A DNA stretch of 58,149 nucleotides. It comes from an uncultured Gemmiger sp. (GTDB lineage Bacteria > Bacillota > Clostridia > Oscillospirales > Ruminococcaceae). The translations under genes were made by a program, and so were the position numbers. The stretch is from the NCBI GenBank assembly GCA_944386225.1, contig CALXAH010000022.1, positions 1-58,149 on the forward strand. The letters are read 5' to 3'. This document shows, piece after piece, positions 42,210 to 50,486 of the stretch. The notes below the pieces were generated by a model, which was given only the letters and a program-made list of their open reading frames with translations, did no database searches and was not told the origin of the DNA. Numbering within the stretch: the first letter of the stretch is position 1; each line of letters opens with the position of its first letter.

Positions 42210-43559
42210 TTACAGCCGGATCACCGGGATATGCAGCAGTTCGGCGGCGCGGGCCATCTGGTCGGCCACGTCGGCCCAGACCAGGCTGTAGTGGTGGGCC
42301 ATGCCGCTGTCGGCGATCTTCTGCACCAGTTCCAGAACGGGGGTTTCCACCTTCACGTTCACCATGCAGCCGCGGGTATTGCGCACCGTCTGCACGCCGG
42401 TACCGCTGAGCAGGAACAGCCGGTACTGCCCGTCGATGTTGGTCAGCCGGGCGGCGGTGACCGGGCCCTCCTTCAGCGCGCACCAGAACGCGGTGCCCTG
42501 GCCCAGCAGCGGGTGGTTGCAGACGGTCACCCCGTCCCGGGTGTCGTGCAGGCTGGGGGCCGCGTTGCCGCAGTGCCAGAAGGTCACGGTGTTTTCGGTT
42601 TCGTCCAGGTTGATCAGGTCGGTCACGAAGGTGGGGGTGCCGGTCAGCTGGTTCTGCATTACGCCGGCCAGGCCCGCGTCCACGTCGCCCTCGCAGGCGA
42701 TGGACAGGCCCTCGTCCGCCAGGCGGCCCAGCACCGCGCAGGGGGTGGTGTGCAGGTTGCCCATCTCGGGCCAGCACTTGATGGCCGCGTAGTCGTATTT
42801 CTGTTCCGGCATCAGCTCTTTCAGCACCAGATACAGCCGGGCGTGGTTCTCCAGGTGGCCGTCGGGCAGAGCGGACACATCCCAGGTGTCGCTCACCCGC
42901 TTCATCTCGGCCTCCACCTCGCTCCAGGGCAGGGCGGCCATCCGGTCAAAGACCACCTTCAGGTCGGTTTCCTCCATATCGATGCCGAAGGTGCGGCGGA
43001 TCACCGTCTCATCAAAGGCGCAGTTGTAGAACGCGGTGGGCCGGTAGCCGAACAGCCCGAAGGTCATCCCCTTCATGGCCCGCACCAGCGCCTGGGCGGT
43101 CAGCTCCTCGAACAGCTCCTTCTGTACCCGTTCCTCCTCCTTGTTGCCGTACAGGATGCGGGCGGGCGCGCCGATCCGCTTCAGCGCCGCGCCGTTCATG
43201 GTGGCGCAGCACAGGGCGTTGGCGTACAGACGGTCCTGCCGCACCCACTGTTCCTCCCGGGGGGCCCACAGGATCATGGGCTTGCCCAGCCGGTCGGCCA
43301 GGCCGCAGGCGATGTCGTCGCCGGTAAAGGCGCCGTACAGCTGGATCACCAGATCCACACCGGCCCCGGCGAAGGCGGCGGCGCATTCCTCCATGTCGGC
43401 CCGGGTGCAGACCACCTTGTCAAAGGCGGTCAGGGTGCAGCAGGCGGGCAGGTTGTCCTTCATCCAGGCGCCGTAGTCGGCCAGACGGCGCTCGGGCAGT
43501 TCCCGGGGCCAGCGGCCGGACAGGGTGACGAGGAATCCTACGTTCAGTTTGCGTTTCAT
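42210..43559 (-). CDS. L-fucose/L-arabinose isomerase-family protein
   Basis: 449 residues. N-terminal Rossmann-like part (VGFLVTLSGRWPRELPERRL, VDLVIQLYGAFTGDDIACGL) and the FucI/AraA-type metal site in the second half: DYAAIKCWPEM, LADEGLSIACEGDVDAGLAG (Glu and Asp ligands), and VTFWHCGNAAPSL with the conserved WHCG His. Acts as a keto-aldose isomerase on a free or modified sugar; the family is broad (fucose, arabinose, xylulose, sulfoquinovose-type substrates). ATG 43559 after AAAGGGGGATATACC. Between aldolase and SIS genes in the sugar operon. Confidence 0.88.
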   Translation of the reverse strand: MKRKLNVGFLVTLSGRWPRELPERRLADYGAWMKDNLPACCTLTAFDKVVCTRADMEECAAAFAGAGVDLVIQLYGAFTGDDIACGLADRLGKPMILWAPREEQWVRQDRLYANALCCATMNGAALKRIGAPARILYGNKEEERVQKELFEELTAQALVRAMKGMTFGLFGYRPTAFYNCAFDETVIRRTFGIDMEETDLKVVFDRMAALPWSEVEAEMKRVSDTWDVSALPDGHLENHARLYLVLKELMPEQKYDYAAIKCWPEMGNLHTTPCAVLGRLADEGLSIACEGDVDAGLAGVMQNQLTGTPTFVTDLINLDETENTVTFWHCGNAAPSLHDTRDGVTVCNHPLLGQGTAFWCALKEGPVTAARLTNIDGQYRLFLLSGTGVQTVRNTRGCMVNVKVETPVLELVQKIADSGMAHHYSLVWADVADQMARAAELLHIPVIRL

Positions 43560-43575
43560 ACGGTATATCCCCCTT

Positions 43576-43600
43576 TAGGGCGGCCCGCTGCGGGCCGCCC
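43576..43600 (-). other. Intercistronic hairpin between aldolase and isomerase genes
   Basis: GGGCGGCCCGC-TGC-GGGCCGCCC-type stem with no T-run, so more likely a transcript-stability or processing element than a terminator. Confidence 0.5.
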
Positions 43601-43611
43601 TCTGTGTTTGC

Positions 43612-44463
43612 TTATACGGTGCCCGCGGAGCCGGACAGCCGGATGATGTTCTCCACGTCCCTGGTCAGCGCCTCGTTGGCGAACTGGCTCAGCTTCCAGG
43701 AATGGCCCTGGTGGTTCAGCTGCTCCAGGCCCTCCTGGTAGTGCTGCACATATTTGTAGCGGATCTCGGTGCCGAAGTTGATCTTGGCCACGCCCAGCTT
43801 GATGGCGTCCCGGATGACGCTCTCTTCCATGCCGGTGCAGCCGTGCAGCACCAGCGGGATGTCGGTGAACCTGCGCACCGCCTCCAGCACCTCCAGGTGG
43901 ATGTCCGGCTTGCCCTTGTAGTAGCCGTGGGCGTTGCCGATGCCGATGGCCAGGGTGTCCGGCTGGCACAGATCCAGGAACCGGCGTACCTCCTCCGGGT
44001 TCACGATGTTCTTGTTCTCCATGGGTACGCCGTTGTCCAGCCGCAGCAGCTCGCCGATCTCGGCCTCCACCGGCACGTCGAAGTGTTTGGCCACCTTGAT
44101 GACCTCATTGGTCATGGCGGCGTTCTCCTCGATGGGATGGGTGGAGCCGTCGATCATCACGCTGGTAAAGCCCAGCCGCAGCGCCTCCATGCAGATGGCA
44201 AAGTCGCTGCCGTGGTCCAGATGGATGGACACCGGCACGTCCACCTTATTGGCACACCATTTGGCCACCTCCACAAAGAAGTCGTTGCCGGAGTAGGCCC
44301 CGGTGGACACGTAATGGGCCAGGATGATGGGGCTGCGCAGGTTCTGGGCGGCCTTGCAGCAGGCCCAGATGATGTCGTAGTTTCCGCCCTGGGTATTGAT
44401 GGCCGGGATGGCGAACCCTTCCCGGGAGGCCCGCCGCAGCAGGTCGAGGTTGTTGGTAAGCAT
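43612..44463 (-). CDS. Class II ketose-bisphosphate aldolase (GatY/KbaY/Fba-like)
   Basis: 283 residues. TIM barrel with zinc ligands: VPVSIHLDHGSDF (catalytic Asp and first His; FxxCMEAL follows), EAEIGELLRL (Glu), GNAHGYYKGKPDIHLEVLEA (His), and IPLVLHGCTGMEESVIRDAI (His; usual HGGSG is HGCTG here). NFGTEIRY replaces the common NINTD/E. These small active-site departures set it apart from glycolytic Fba and suggest a different ketose phosphate. ATG 44463 after AAGGAGGAAAAACGCC. Co-transcribed with the sugar importer. Confidence 0.9.
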   Translation of the reverse strand: MLTNNLDLLRRASREGFAIPAINTQGGNYDIIWACCKAAQNLRSPIILAHYVSTGAYSGNDFFVEVAKWCANKVDVPVSIHLDHGSDFAICMEALRLGFTSVMIDGSTHPIEENAAMTNEVIKVAKHFDVPVEAEIGELLRLDNGVPMENKNIVNPEEVRRFLDLCQPDTLAIGIGNAHGYYKGKPDIHLEVLEAVRRFTDIPLVLHGCTGMEESVIRDAIKLGVAKINFGTEIRYKYVQHYQEGLEQLNHQGHSWKLSQFANEALTRDVENIIRLSGSAGTV

Positions 44464-44499
44464 GGCGTTTTTCCTCCTTAACGCTTTCGGTTTGACGGA

Positions 44500-45339
44500 T
44501 CAGCCCTTGACGGCGCCGGCCACCAGGCCCTTGACCATGTACTTCTGGAAGAAGAAGAACAGCAGCAGCATGGGCACGGTGCCGATGATGGAGATGGTGT
44601 TGATCAGGCTCCAGTCGTAGCTCAGCTCGCCCAGGTAGCGCATGGCCACACCGGCCGACATGGTACGCAGCGCGTCGTTCTGGATCAGGGTGATACAGTG
44701 CAGGTAGTCGTCCCAGGTCATCAGGAAGGAGTAGATGGCCACGGCCAGCATGCCGGGCTTGACCAGAGGCACCACGATCCGCCACAGAACCGCCAGCCGG
44801 GACGCGCCGTCCACGTAGGCGGCCTCCTCCACGGCGTTGGGCACGCTGTCGAAGAAGCTGCTCATCAGCATGACCGTAAAGGGCAGCATGGCGGCGGTCA
44901 GGGCCAGGATCAGGCCGGGCAGGGTGTTGATCAGGTTCATCTTGTTCATCAGGTCATACAGGCTGATCATACGGCTGACCACCGGGAACATCTGGCTGGA
45001 CAGCAGGATGGCCACCACGATGCCGTTCCATTTGAAGTGGAAGCGGCTCAGCCCGTAGCCGGCCAGGATGGCCAGGCAGGTGGTGATCAGGGCGGTAACG
45101 CCGGACACGATGAAGTTGTTTTTGTAGTAGACGAAGAAATCGTTGTTCTCGGTAAACAGCTTGATGTAGCTTTCCACGGTGGGGGCGTCCGGGAAGAAGG
45201 TGGGGGTGGCCCGGTAGGCCTCCATGTTGGTCTTGAAGCTGGTGACCAGCACCCAGTACAGCGGGAAGAGCAGGAAGAACAGAATCAGAACCAGCAGCGC
45301 CCATTTGCATACCGAGAGCGGGATGTTTTTCTCTTTCAT
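44500..45339 (-). CDS. Sugar ABC importer permease (MalG-like)
   Basis: 279 residues, six membrane helices, with the EAA loop EEAAYVDGASRLAVLWRIVV PLVKPG near 180-205 that docks on the ATPase. Preceded by LVTSFKTNMEAYRATPTFFP, the extracytoplasmic stretch typical of CUT1 MalG-type permeases. ATG 45339 follows GAGAGGAGGAACATC, 19 bases after the previous permease. No ATPase gene lies in the operon; CUT1 importers often share an MsmX-type ATPase. Confidence 0.95.
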   Translation of the reverse strand: MKEKNIPLSVCKWALLVLILFFLLFPLYWVLVTSFKTNMEAYRATPTFFPDAPTVESYIKLFTENNDFFVYYKNNFIVSGVTALITTCLAILAGYGLSRFHFKWNGIVVAILLSSQMFPVVSRMISLYDLMNKMNLINTLPGLILALTAAMLPFTVMLMSSFFDSVPNAVEEAAYVDGASRLAVLWRIVVPLVKPGMLAVAIYSFLMTWDDYLHCITLIQNDALRTMSAGVAMRYLGELSYDWSLINTISIIGTVPMLLLFFFFQKYMVKGLVAGAVKG

Positions 45340-45358
45340 GGCTGATGTTCCTCCTCTC

Positions 45359-46294
45359 TCAGTTCATGTCTTCCGCCTGGAAGAGCTTGCGGTATACCGC
45401 CACGACCACGATCATCAGCAGCATCCACAGGGTGGTGACCGCCGCGCCGCTGCCCAGGTTGTTGGACACAAAGGCTTCCCGGTAGCTCAGCACGGCCAGG
45501 GTGGTGGTGGACTCGCTGGGGCCGCCGCCGGTCATGGTCCAGATCAGGGGGAACTGCTTGAAGTTCTCGATGATGGCCATGCTCACCACGATGCTGATCA
45601 CGCTCTTCATGTAGGGGATCACGATGGCGAAGAATTTCTTGGCCCGGGAGGCGCCGTCGATGGTGGCGGCTTCCAGCATATCGTCGGGCACGTTCTGCAG
45701 CCCGCTCAGCAGCAGCAGGGTGGTCAGGGGCACCTGTTTCCACAGTGCGGCGACGGCCACGCCCAGCAGGGCGGTGTTGGGATCATTCAGGATGGCAAAG
45801 TCGCTGACGGCGCCGCCGGTAATCACGCTGACCGCGTATTTCAGCAGGCCGTACTGGGGCTGGAAAATCCACATCCAGACCAGGGCGGAGATGATGGTGG
45901 GCACCACCCAGGGCATCATCATGACGCTGCGGATGAACCGGGCGCCCTTGAGGCCGGAGTTCAGGATCACCGCCAGGGCCATGCCCAGCACGAACTGGGC
46001 CAGCACCACGCCCACCACAAACAGCAGGGTGTGGATCACGGCCGGCCAGAGCTTGCCGCCCTCGAACAGTTTGATGTAGTTTTCAAAGTTGTTCCATTCG
46101 CCGGGCGCGCCGCTGATGATGTTCTTGATCTTGTATTCGGTAAAGCTCTTGATCACCGAATCGATCACCGGCACGATGATGAACACAATGGTCACCAGCA
46201 GGGTGGGCGCGATCAGCGCCAGGCTGAACAGCTGGTCGCCGGTGGTTTTTTTCAGCTTCAGGCGTGGCTGCCGAACAGCCGTGGAAGTGGACAT
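45359..46294 (-). CDS. Sugar ABC importer permease (MalF-like)
   Basis: 311 residues, six helices, with the EAA loop MLEAATIDGASRAKKFFAIV IPYMKS. The start ATSTAV-like region is cytoplasmic. Partner of the MalG-type permease encoded 19 bases downstream. ATG 46294 after AAGGGGGGTATTTCC. Upstream, two stable hairpins separate it from the binding-protein gene. Confidence 0.95.
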   Translation of the reverse strand: MSTSTAVRQPRLKLKKTTGDQLFSLALIAPTLLVTIVFIIVPVIDSVIKSFTEYKIKNIISGAPGEWNNFENYIKLFEGGKLWPAVIHTLLFVVGVVLAQFVLGMALAVILNSGLKGARFIRSVMMMPWVVPTIISALVWMWIFQPQYGLLKYAVSVITGGAVSDFAILNDPNTALLGVAVAALWKQVPLTTLLLLSGLQNVPDDMLEAATIDGASRAKKFFAIVIPYMKSVISIVVSMAIIENFKQFPLIWTMTGGGPSESTTTLAVLSYREAFVSNNLGSGAAVTTLWMLLMIVVVAVYRKLFQAEDMN

Positions 46295-46361
46295 GGAAAT
46301 ACCCCCCTTGGTAGGTTGGGCCGGCGCGCGGCGGCGCGGGCGCGGAAAAATTTCGATAAAA

Positions 46362-46392
46362 TGGGCGGGATAGCCACAGAATCTATCCCGCC
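46362..46392 (-). other. Intercistronic hairpin after the sugar-binding protein gene
   Basis: GGGCGGGATAG-(9)-CTATCCCGCCC, 11-bp perfect arms. A second GC-rich stem, GCGCGGCGGC.../...GCCGCCGCGC, is at about 46411-46439. As in malE-malF type operons, such stems can protect the binding-protein mRNA and lower permease expression (inference). Confidence 0.6.
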
Positions 46393-46474
46393 CGGGGCAT
46401 CAGAACCGGTGCGCGGCGGCGGGTTGCGGCCGCCGCGCCGGTGTATTGCGTTGTTATGGAATGGGGTTTCCGGC

Positions 46475-47791
46475 TCAGCCTACCATGCCGGAAGCGGTCT
46501 TTTCAAAGTTGGCGATCGCGGTATCCACATCGGTGTCGCTCACGGTCACCGCCTGGGCCAGGGTGCACAGCTCCAGGTTCAGGTCCGCCTGGGCGGCCAC
46601 GAAGGGCGCGCTGGACAGGTTGTCGATGGAACCGGCAGCGCCCTGCAGCACCGGATTCAGCTCCATGTCGGCCATGCTCTGCTTGGCGGGGTAGGCGGGG
46701 GTGATGTTGGTGATGTAGTCCACCAGAACCTCTTCGGTCAGCATGTACTCGGTGAGCAGACGGCAGGCTTCCCGCTGCAGGTCGCCGTTATCCATGTACA
46801 GCAGCACCTGGCCCTGCAGGATGGAGGCGCCGTCGCCGCTGCCGCCCTTCAGGGCAGGCGCGCTGGCGGTAAAGCTGGCCGCGTCGGGGTTGATGCTGCT
46901 CACGCCGTTGAAGCCCCAGCTCTGGTCATAGTACATGGCCAGCTGACCGGTGGCGAACAGCTGCCGCAGATCCTTCAGCTTGGCGTTCTGGGGATTGTAG
47001 CCCTTCTCGTCCAGGGTCTGGAGCATGGTGAATGCGTCCTTCAGACCCTGGTTGCCGGTGGCCAGCTGGCCGTTCTCGTCCAGCACGGTGCCGCCGAAGT
47101 TGTAGACCATGCCGGTCAGGGACGCGCCGGACACCGCCACCGAAGCGGTGGTCTGGCCGAAGGGATAGACGGGGTTGCCGTCGGCGGTGGTCAGCTTGCT
47201 CAGGGATTCGGCCATGGTCAGCATCTCGTCATAGGTGGTAGGCGGGGTGTTGGGATCCAGGCCGGCCTGCTCGAACAGGTCCTTGTTGTAGTACAGGATG
47301 AAGGGGCTGATGTACATGGGCAGACCGTAGATCTCATCGCCCACCTTGCAGCTTTCCAGCACGCTGGGATAGAAGTCGGCCAGATATTCCTCGGTGAGCA
47401 CGCTGGTCACGGGAACGGTCAGGCCCGCATCCTCCAGGGTGGGGATCCAGTCCAGCTCGCCGAACATCATATCCACCATGTCGCCGCCGCCGGCCATGTT
47501 GATGACCTGGTTGGTGATCTCACCGTAGGGGGCGGTGACCCACTCGATGGTGATGTTGGGATACTGTGCTTCAAAGCCGCTCTTGACGCCTTCCCAGAAC
47601 TCGGTGTAGCCGTCCTCCAGCAGGGCGTAGTTGGCAAATTTGATGGTGATCTCCTCGGTCAGAACGGCTTCGGCAGCGCTGCTGCCGGTTTCCGACCCGC
47701 CGGCCGGCTGGGAAGTGGAGTTGCCGCCGCCGCAGGCGGCCAGGCTGAGCGCCAGACACAGCGCCAGAACCAGTGCCAGAACTCGTTTCAT
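46475..47791 (-). CDS. Sugar ABC importer substrate-binding lipoprotein (CUT1)
   Basis: 438 residues. Lipoprotein signal (LALVLALCLALSLAACGGGN) with Cys at about 21, then a family 1 extracellular solute-binding fold: ITIKFANYALLEDGYTEFWE, VINMAGGGDMVDMMFGELDW, IYGLPMYISPFILYYNKDLF, GLDPNTPPTTYDEMLTMAES. ATG 47791 after AAGGAGGAAACCAC. First gene of the six-gene sugar operon, about 265 bases from its promoter, with a LacI-type operator in the leader. Confidence 0.95.
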   Translation of the reverse strand: MKRVLALVLALCLALSLAACGGGNSTSQPAGGSETGSSAAEAVLTEEITIKFANYALLEDGYTEFWEGVKSGFEAQYPNITIEWVTAPYGEITNQVINMAGGGDMVDMMFGELDWIPTLEDAGLTVPVTSVLTEEYLADFYPSVLESCKVGDEIYGLPMYISPFILYYNKDLFEQAGLDPNTPPTTYDEMLTMAESLSKLTTADGNPVYPFGQTTASVAVSGASLTGMVYNFGGTVLDENGQLATGNQGLKDAFTMLQTLDEKGYNPQNAKLKDLRQLFATGQLAMYYDQSWGFNGVSSINPDAASFTASAPALKGGSGDGASILQGQVLLYMDNGDLQREACRLLTEYMLTEEVLVDYITNITPAYPAKQSMADMELNPVLQGAAGSIDNLSSAPFVAAQADLNLELCTLAQAVTVSDTDVDTAIANFEKTASGMVG

Positions 47792-47862
47792 AGTGGTTTC
47801 CTCCTTGTGCGTTCCTCTCTTATGAGCGTCCCCACAGCAGGGACGCGCTTTCCGGTTTTGTG

Positions 47863-47876
47863 TACACACGTGTGTA
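47863..47876 (-). promoter_or_regulatory. LacI-type operator 1 (sugar operon leader)
   Basis: Perfect 14-bp palindrome TACACACGTGTGTA with the central CpG typical of LacI-family operators, 72 bases upstream of the binding-protein ATG and 174 bp (centre to centre) from operator 2. Confidence 0.75.
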
Positions 47877-48036
47877 TTTCCCTGGAAAATAAATTCGCTC
47901 CGCCCCGGGGGCCCTGCGCAAAGGGGCTGGATTTTTGCATTTCGTTTTTCGAAATTTTATCCAATTCGCACAGTGGTCTCCCGCCAATTCAGCCGTTTGG
48001 TTTCCACGGGCAGCAGCGAGATCAAATTCCATTTTA

Positions 48037-48050
48037 TAAACACGTGTGTA
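48037..48050 (-). promoter_or_regulatory. LacI-type operator 2 (at the transcription start)
   Basis: TAAACACGTGTGTA, palindromic except for one position, same core as operator 1. It lies 15-28 bases downstream of the -10 box, about +8 to +21, so a bound repressor would block initiation. Confidence 0.75.
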
Positions 48051-48064
48051 CATTTGCTAGCTTT

Positions 48065-48094
48065 ATTATAAAATCATTTGTATGTCAAAGTCAA
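48065..48094 (-). promoter_or_regulatory. Promoter of the sugar operon
   Basis: Minus strand: -35 TTGACT (48094-48089), 18-base spacer, -10 TATAAT (48070-48065), in the most A/T-rich stretch of the window. A second TTGACA starts right after the -35. Confidence 0.75.
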
Positions 48095-48243
48095 TGGGAT
48101 TGGCGCATTTTCGGCGTTTGTACAGTTTTTGTCAAGCCGGTATGTGCAATCCTGCCAACGGCGGCGGGGCATTTTCGGAGCAGATTTCCGGTTCTGTTTC
48201 AAAAGTGGCGCGCTTCCCCTTTCCCGGTGAATGACACGAGGAA

Positions 48244-48280
48244 ACGGCGCCGCCCTCCCAGGTGGGAGGGCGGCGCCGCT
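48244..48280 (-). terminator. Hairpin after the flavoprotein gene
   Basis: GGCGCCGCCCTCCCA-gg-TGGGAGGGCGGCGCC, perfect 15-bp arms; only a weak T-run (GTTTCC) follows on the minus strand. Confidence 0.65.
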
Positions 48281-48309
48281 GTGCTTCTTATTTATACAAG
48301 GGTTCGCAA

Positions 48310-50100
48310 TCAGGCAGCGTAGGCCGCGGCGGAAGCGCCGGCGATACGGCCCCAGGCGAAGCAGTTGGCCAGGGTGAAGCCCATGTAGGCGCTGTTGGCG
48401 CTGGCCTCACCGGCCACGAACAGGCCGGGGATGCTGGTGCCGTCGGCGCGCAGGACCTCGGCGTCCGCGTTGCGGGCGATGCCGCCGTAGGTGATGATCT
48501 CGCAGGGAACCTGGGCCAGGGCCACGTAGGGAGCGGTCAGCTTGGTGGTCAGCTGGTCGCCGATGCGGCCGAACTCCTCATCATAGCCCGCGTCCACGTA
48601 GCTGTTGAAGTCGTTGATGGTCTTTTCCAGACCGGCAGCGTCCACGCCCATCTTCTCGGCCAGCTCGGCCACGGTATCGGCAGTGACGTACTCCAGGTCC
48701 AGACCGCGCTTGGTGCGGCCGGAAGCGTCGATGGCAGCCTGGTCGCTGATGGTCCAGACGTAGCCCAGGCCGTCCTTGTGCATCTGGTCAAAGATGGGGC
48801 TGTTCAGCTTCTGGGTCATGTAGCCCTGGTCCTTCTCGTTGACGAAACGGGTGCCGTCCGCGCCCACCATGATCATGTTGGGCAGGCTCATGAAGCCGGC
48901 GTTGGAGGCGGTGGCGGAGGTGCCGTTGTGCTCGGCCATGATCTCATAGTCCTTCAGCACGCACATCATGTCGTCGGTGTGGGTGGTAGCCGCGCCCACG
49001 TTGCTGGCCATGATGATGCCGTCGCCGGTGGCGCCGGGGAAGCCGATGCCAAAGGTGCCGGCCAGTTCCGGGCTGAACAGGGCGGTCAGTTCGGGGTTGT
49101 AGGCGTAGCCGCCGGTGCAGATGATCACGCTCTTGGCGCTGATGGTGAAGCTCTGGCCCGCGGTCTCGGCCTTGACGCCGGCCACGCTGCCGTCCTCGTT
49201 CATCACCAGTTCGGTGGCGCGGGTCTCCAGCATGAGCTCCACGCCGGCCTCTTCGATGCTGCTGCTGAAAGGCTCCATCATGTCGGCGCCGCCGTTCGGC
49301 AGGGCGTGCATCATCTGGTAGGGACCGTAGCCCACCTTCACGTCGGTGAAGGGCAGGCCCACCCGCTCCATCAGCCAGTCGATGGTTTCGCCGCTCTTTT
49401 CCAGGGTGATGGTGGTCAGAGCGGGATCCAGGTGGTAGGAAGCGTTGCTCATCAGGTTGTCGTACATCTGCTCGAAGGTGAGCTCGATGCCCATTTCGGC
49501 CTGCAGCTTGCTGCCGTAGGCGCCCACGACGCCCTGGCTGGTGAAGGTGGTGCCGCCGATGGAGGCCATCTTCTCCAGCAGGATGACGCTCTCAGCGCCC
49601 TGATCCTTGGCCTCGATGGCCGCGCACAGGCCCGCGCCGCCCGCGCCGATGACCACCACGTCGGCGGACTTGTCGCCCACCTGGGCAGCCTCGCCGCCGG
49701 ACACGGCCACATTCTTCAGGGCCTCCACGTCGCCGCCGGCCTGCTCAATGGCGTCGGCCACAGCGGTCAGGATGGCGGTGCTGGTGACGGTGGCGCCGCT
49801 CACCGCGTCCACGGCCAGGCTCTGGTTGTCCACGATGGCCTGGGGGATGCGCTCGATGGCGGGGCCGGCGATGCTCTCGGTCTCGGCCTGCTCGGTGACC
49901 TTCACCTCGGTGATGGCGGTGTCGGACACGGTGACCTCCACGGTGACCGGGCCGTTGTTGCCGTCGGCGGTGGCGGTGTAGGTACCGGCGGTGTAGGACG
50001 CACCGCTCGCAGCGGCGGGAGCCTTCTGCCCGCAGCCCGCGGCCAGACCGGCCAGCATGACCACGACAAGCAGCACGCTCAGCAGCTTCATACGCTTCAT
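48310..50100 (-). CDS. Extracellular flavinylated FAD reductase (fumarate/urocanate reductase-like lipoprotein)
   Basis: 596 residues. Lipoprotein signal ending LAAGC (about 23), an FMN-binding domain (about 35-115) with the ApbE flavinylation motif DAVSGATVTS, and an FAD_binding_2 domain with VVVIGAGGAGLCAAIEAKDQ (FAD, about 147), GGTTFTSQG, IICTGGYAYN and the C-terminal GLFVAGEASANSAYMGFTLA. The layout matches single-polypeptide extracellular reductases of gut anaerobes that use fumarate, urocanate or similar acceptors. Acceptor specificity cannot be read. No cytochrome domain. ATG 50100 after AAAGGAGAAGTTGT. Monocistronic. Confidence 0.9.
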   Translation of the reverse strand: MKRMKLLSVLLVVVMLAGLAAGCGQKAPAAASGASYTAGTYTATADGNNGPVTVEVTVSDTAITEVKVTEQAETESIAGPAIERIPQAIVDNQSLAVDAVSGATVTSTAILTAVADAIEQAGGDVEALKNVAVSGGEAAQVGDKSADVVVIGAGGAGLCAAIEAKDQGAESVILLEKMASIGGTTFTSQGVVGAYGSKLQAEMGIELTFEQMYDNLMSNASYHLDPALTTITLEKSGETIDWLMERVGLPFTDVKVGYGPYQMMHALPNGGADMMEPFSSSIEEAGVELMLETRATELVMNEDGSVAGVKAETAGQSFTISAKSVIICTGGYAYNPELTALFSPELAGTFGIGFPGATGDGIIMASNVGAATTHTDDMMCVLKDYEIMAEHNGTSATASNAGFMSLPNMIMVGADGTRFVNEKDQGYMTQKLNSPIFDQMHKDGLGYVWTISDQAAIDASGRTKRGLDLEYVTADTVAELAEKMGVDAAGLEKTINDFNSYVDAGYDEEFGRIGDQLTTKLTAPYVALAQVPCEIITYGGIARNADAEVLRADGTSIPGLFVAGEASANSAYMGFTLANCFAWGRIAGASAAAYAA

Positions 50101-50178
50101 ACAACTTCTCCTTTTTTGCTTCTTTTCTTCTTTTCTCTTCGTTGCGGTTGGAAGGGCAGCCGCCCTCCCGTCGTTTCC

Positions 50179-50206
50179 ATTTTAACAAAGTTTGGCGCTT
50201 TGTCTA
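50179..50206 (-). promoter_or_regulatory. Probable promoter of the flavoprotein gene
   Basis: Minus strand: TAGACA (50206-50201), 16-base spacer, TAAAAT (50184-50179). Confidence 0.4.
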
Positions 50207-50302
50207 TGGCCGGGGCGGTTTATTATTTGACAGTTTCAGAACTATTTCACAGAATTTACGCAGATAAAGCGGATTTCCACGCGAGTGTATACGCTGTTTT
50301 TA

Positions 50303-50344
50303 CCGTTTCATTCCATTCACACAACCGTTTCGTTCATGAAACGG
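50303..50344. promoter_or_regulatory. Candidate operator cluster between divergent genes
   Basis: CCGTTTCATTC (50303-50313) and CCGTTTCGTTC (50325-50335) as direct copies, the second forming an inverted pair CCGTTTC-gttcat-GAAACGG (50325-50344). Lies between the flavoprotein gene and the XRE regulator gene, so it may bind that regulator. The rest of this 386-base gap holds only weak promoter-like sequence. Confidence 0.4.
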
Positions 50345-50486
50345 AAAACCCTGTTGTCCCCTTATGCGCCCGGCGGTTGCGCAAATTCCAACCGCCGGGT
50401 GGTAGCGGGAAACCGGCAAACCCGGTATACTGAAGGCAGAAAAACCGCCCGGTGCGCCGGGCGGCGGGAAAGGATGGAACACAGGT

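Noticed and set aside
45224-48322. A 1032-codon open frame on the plus strand
   Set aside because: Opposite the permease and binding-protein genes, which have clear domains, ribosome sites and operators; low-complexity Gly/His/Gln content.
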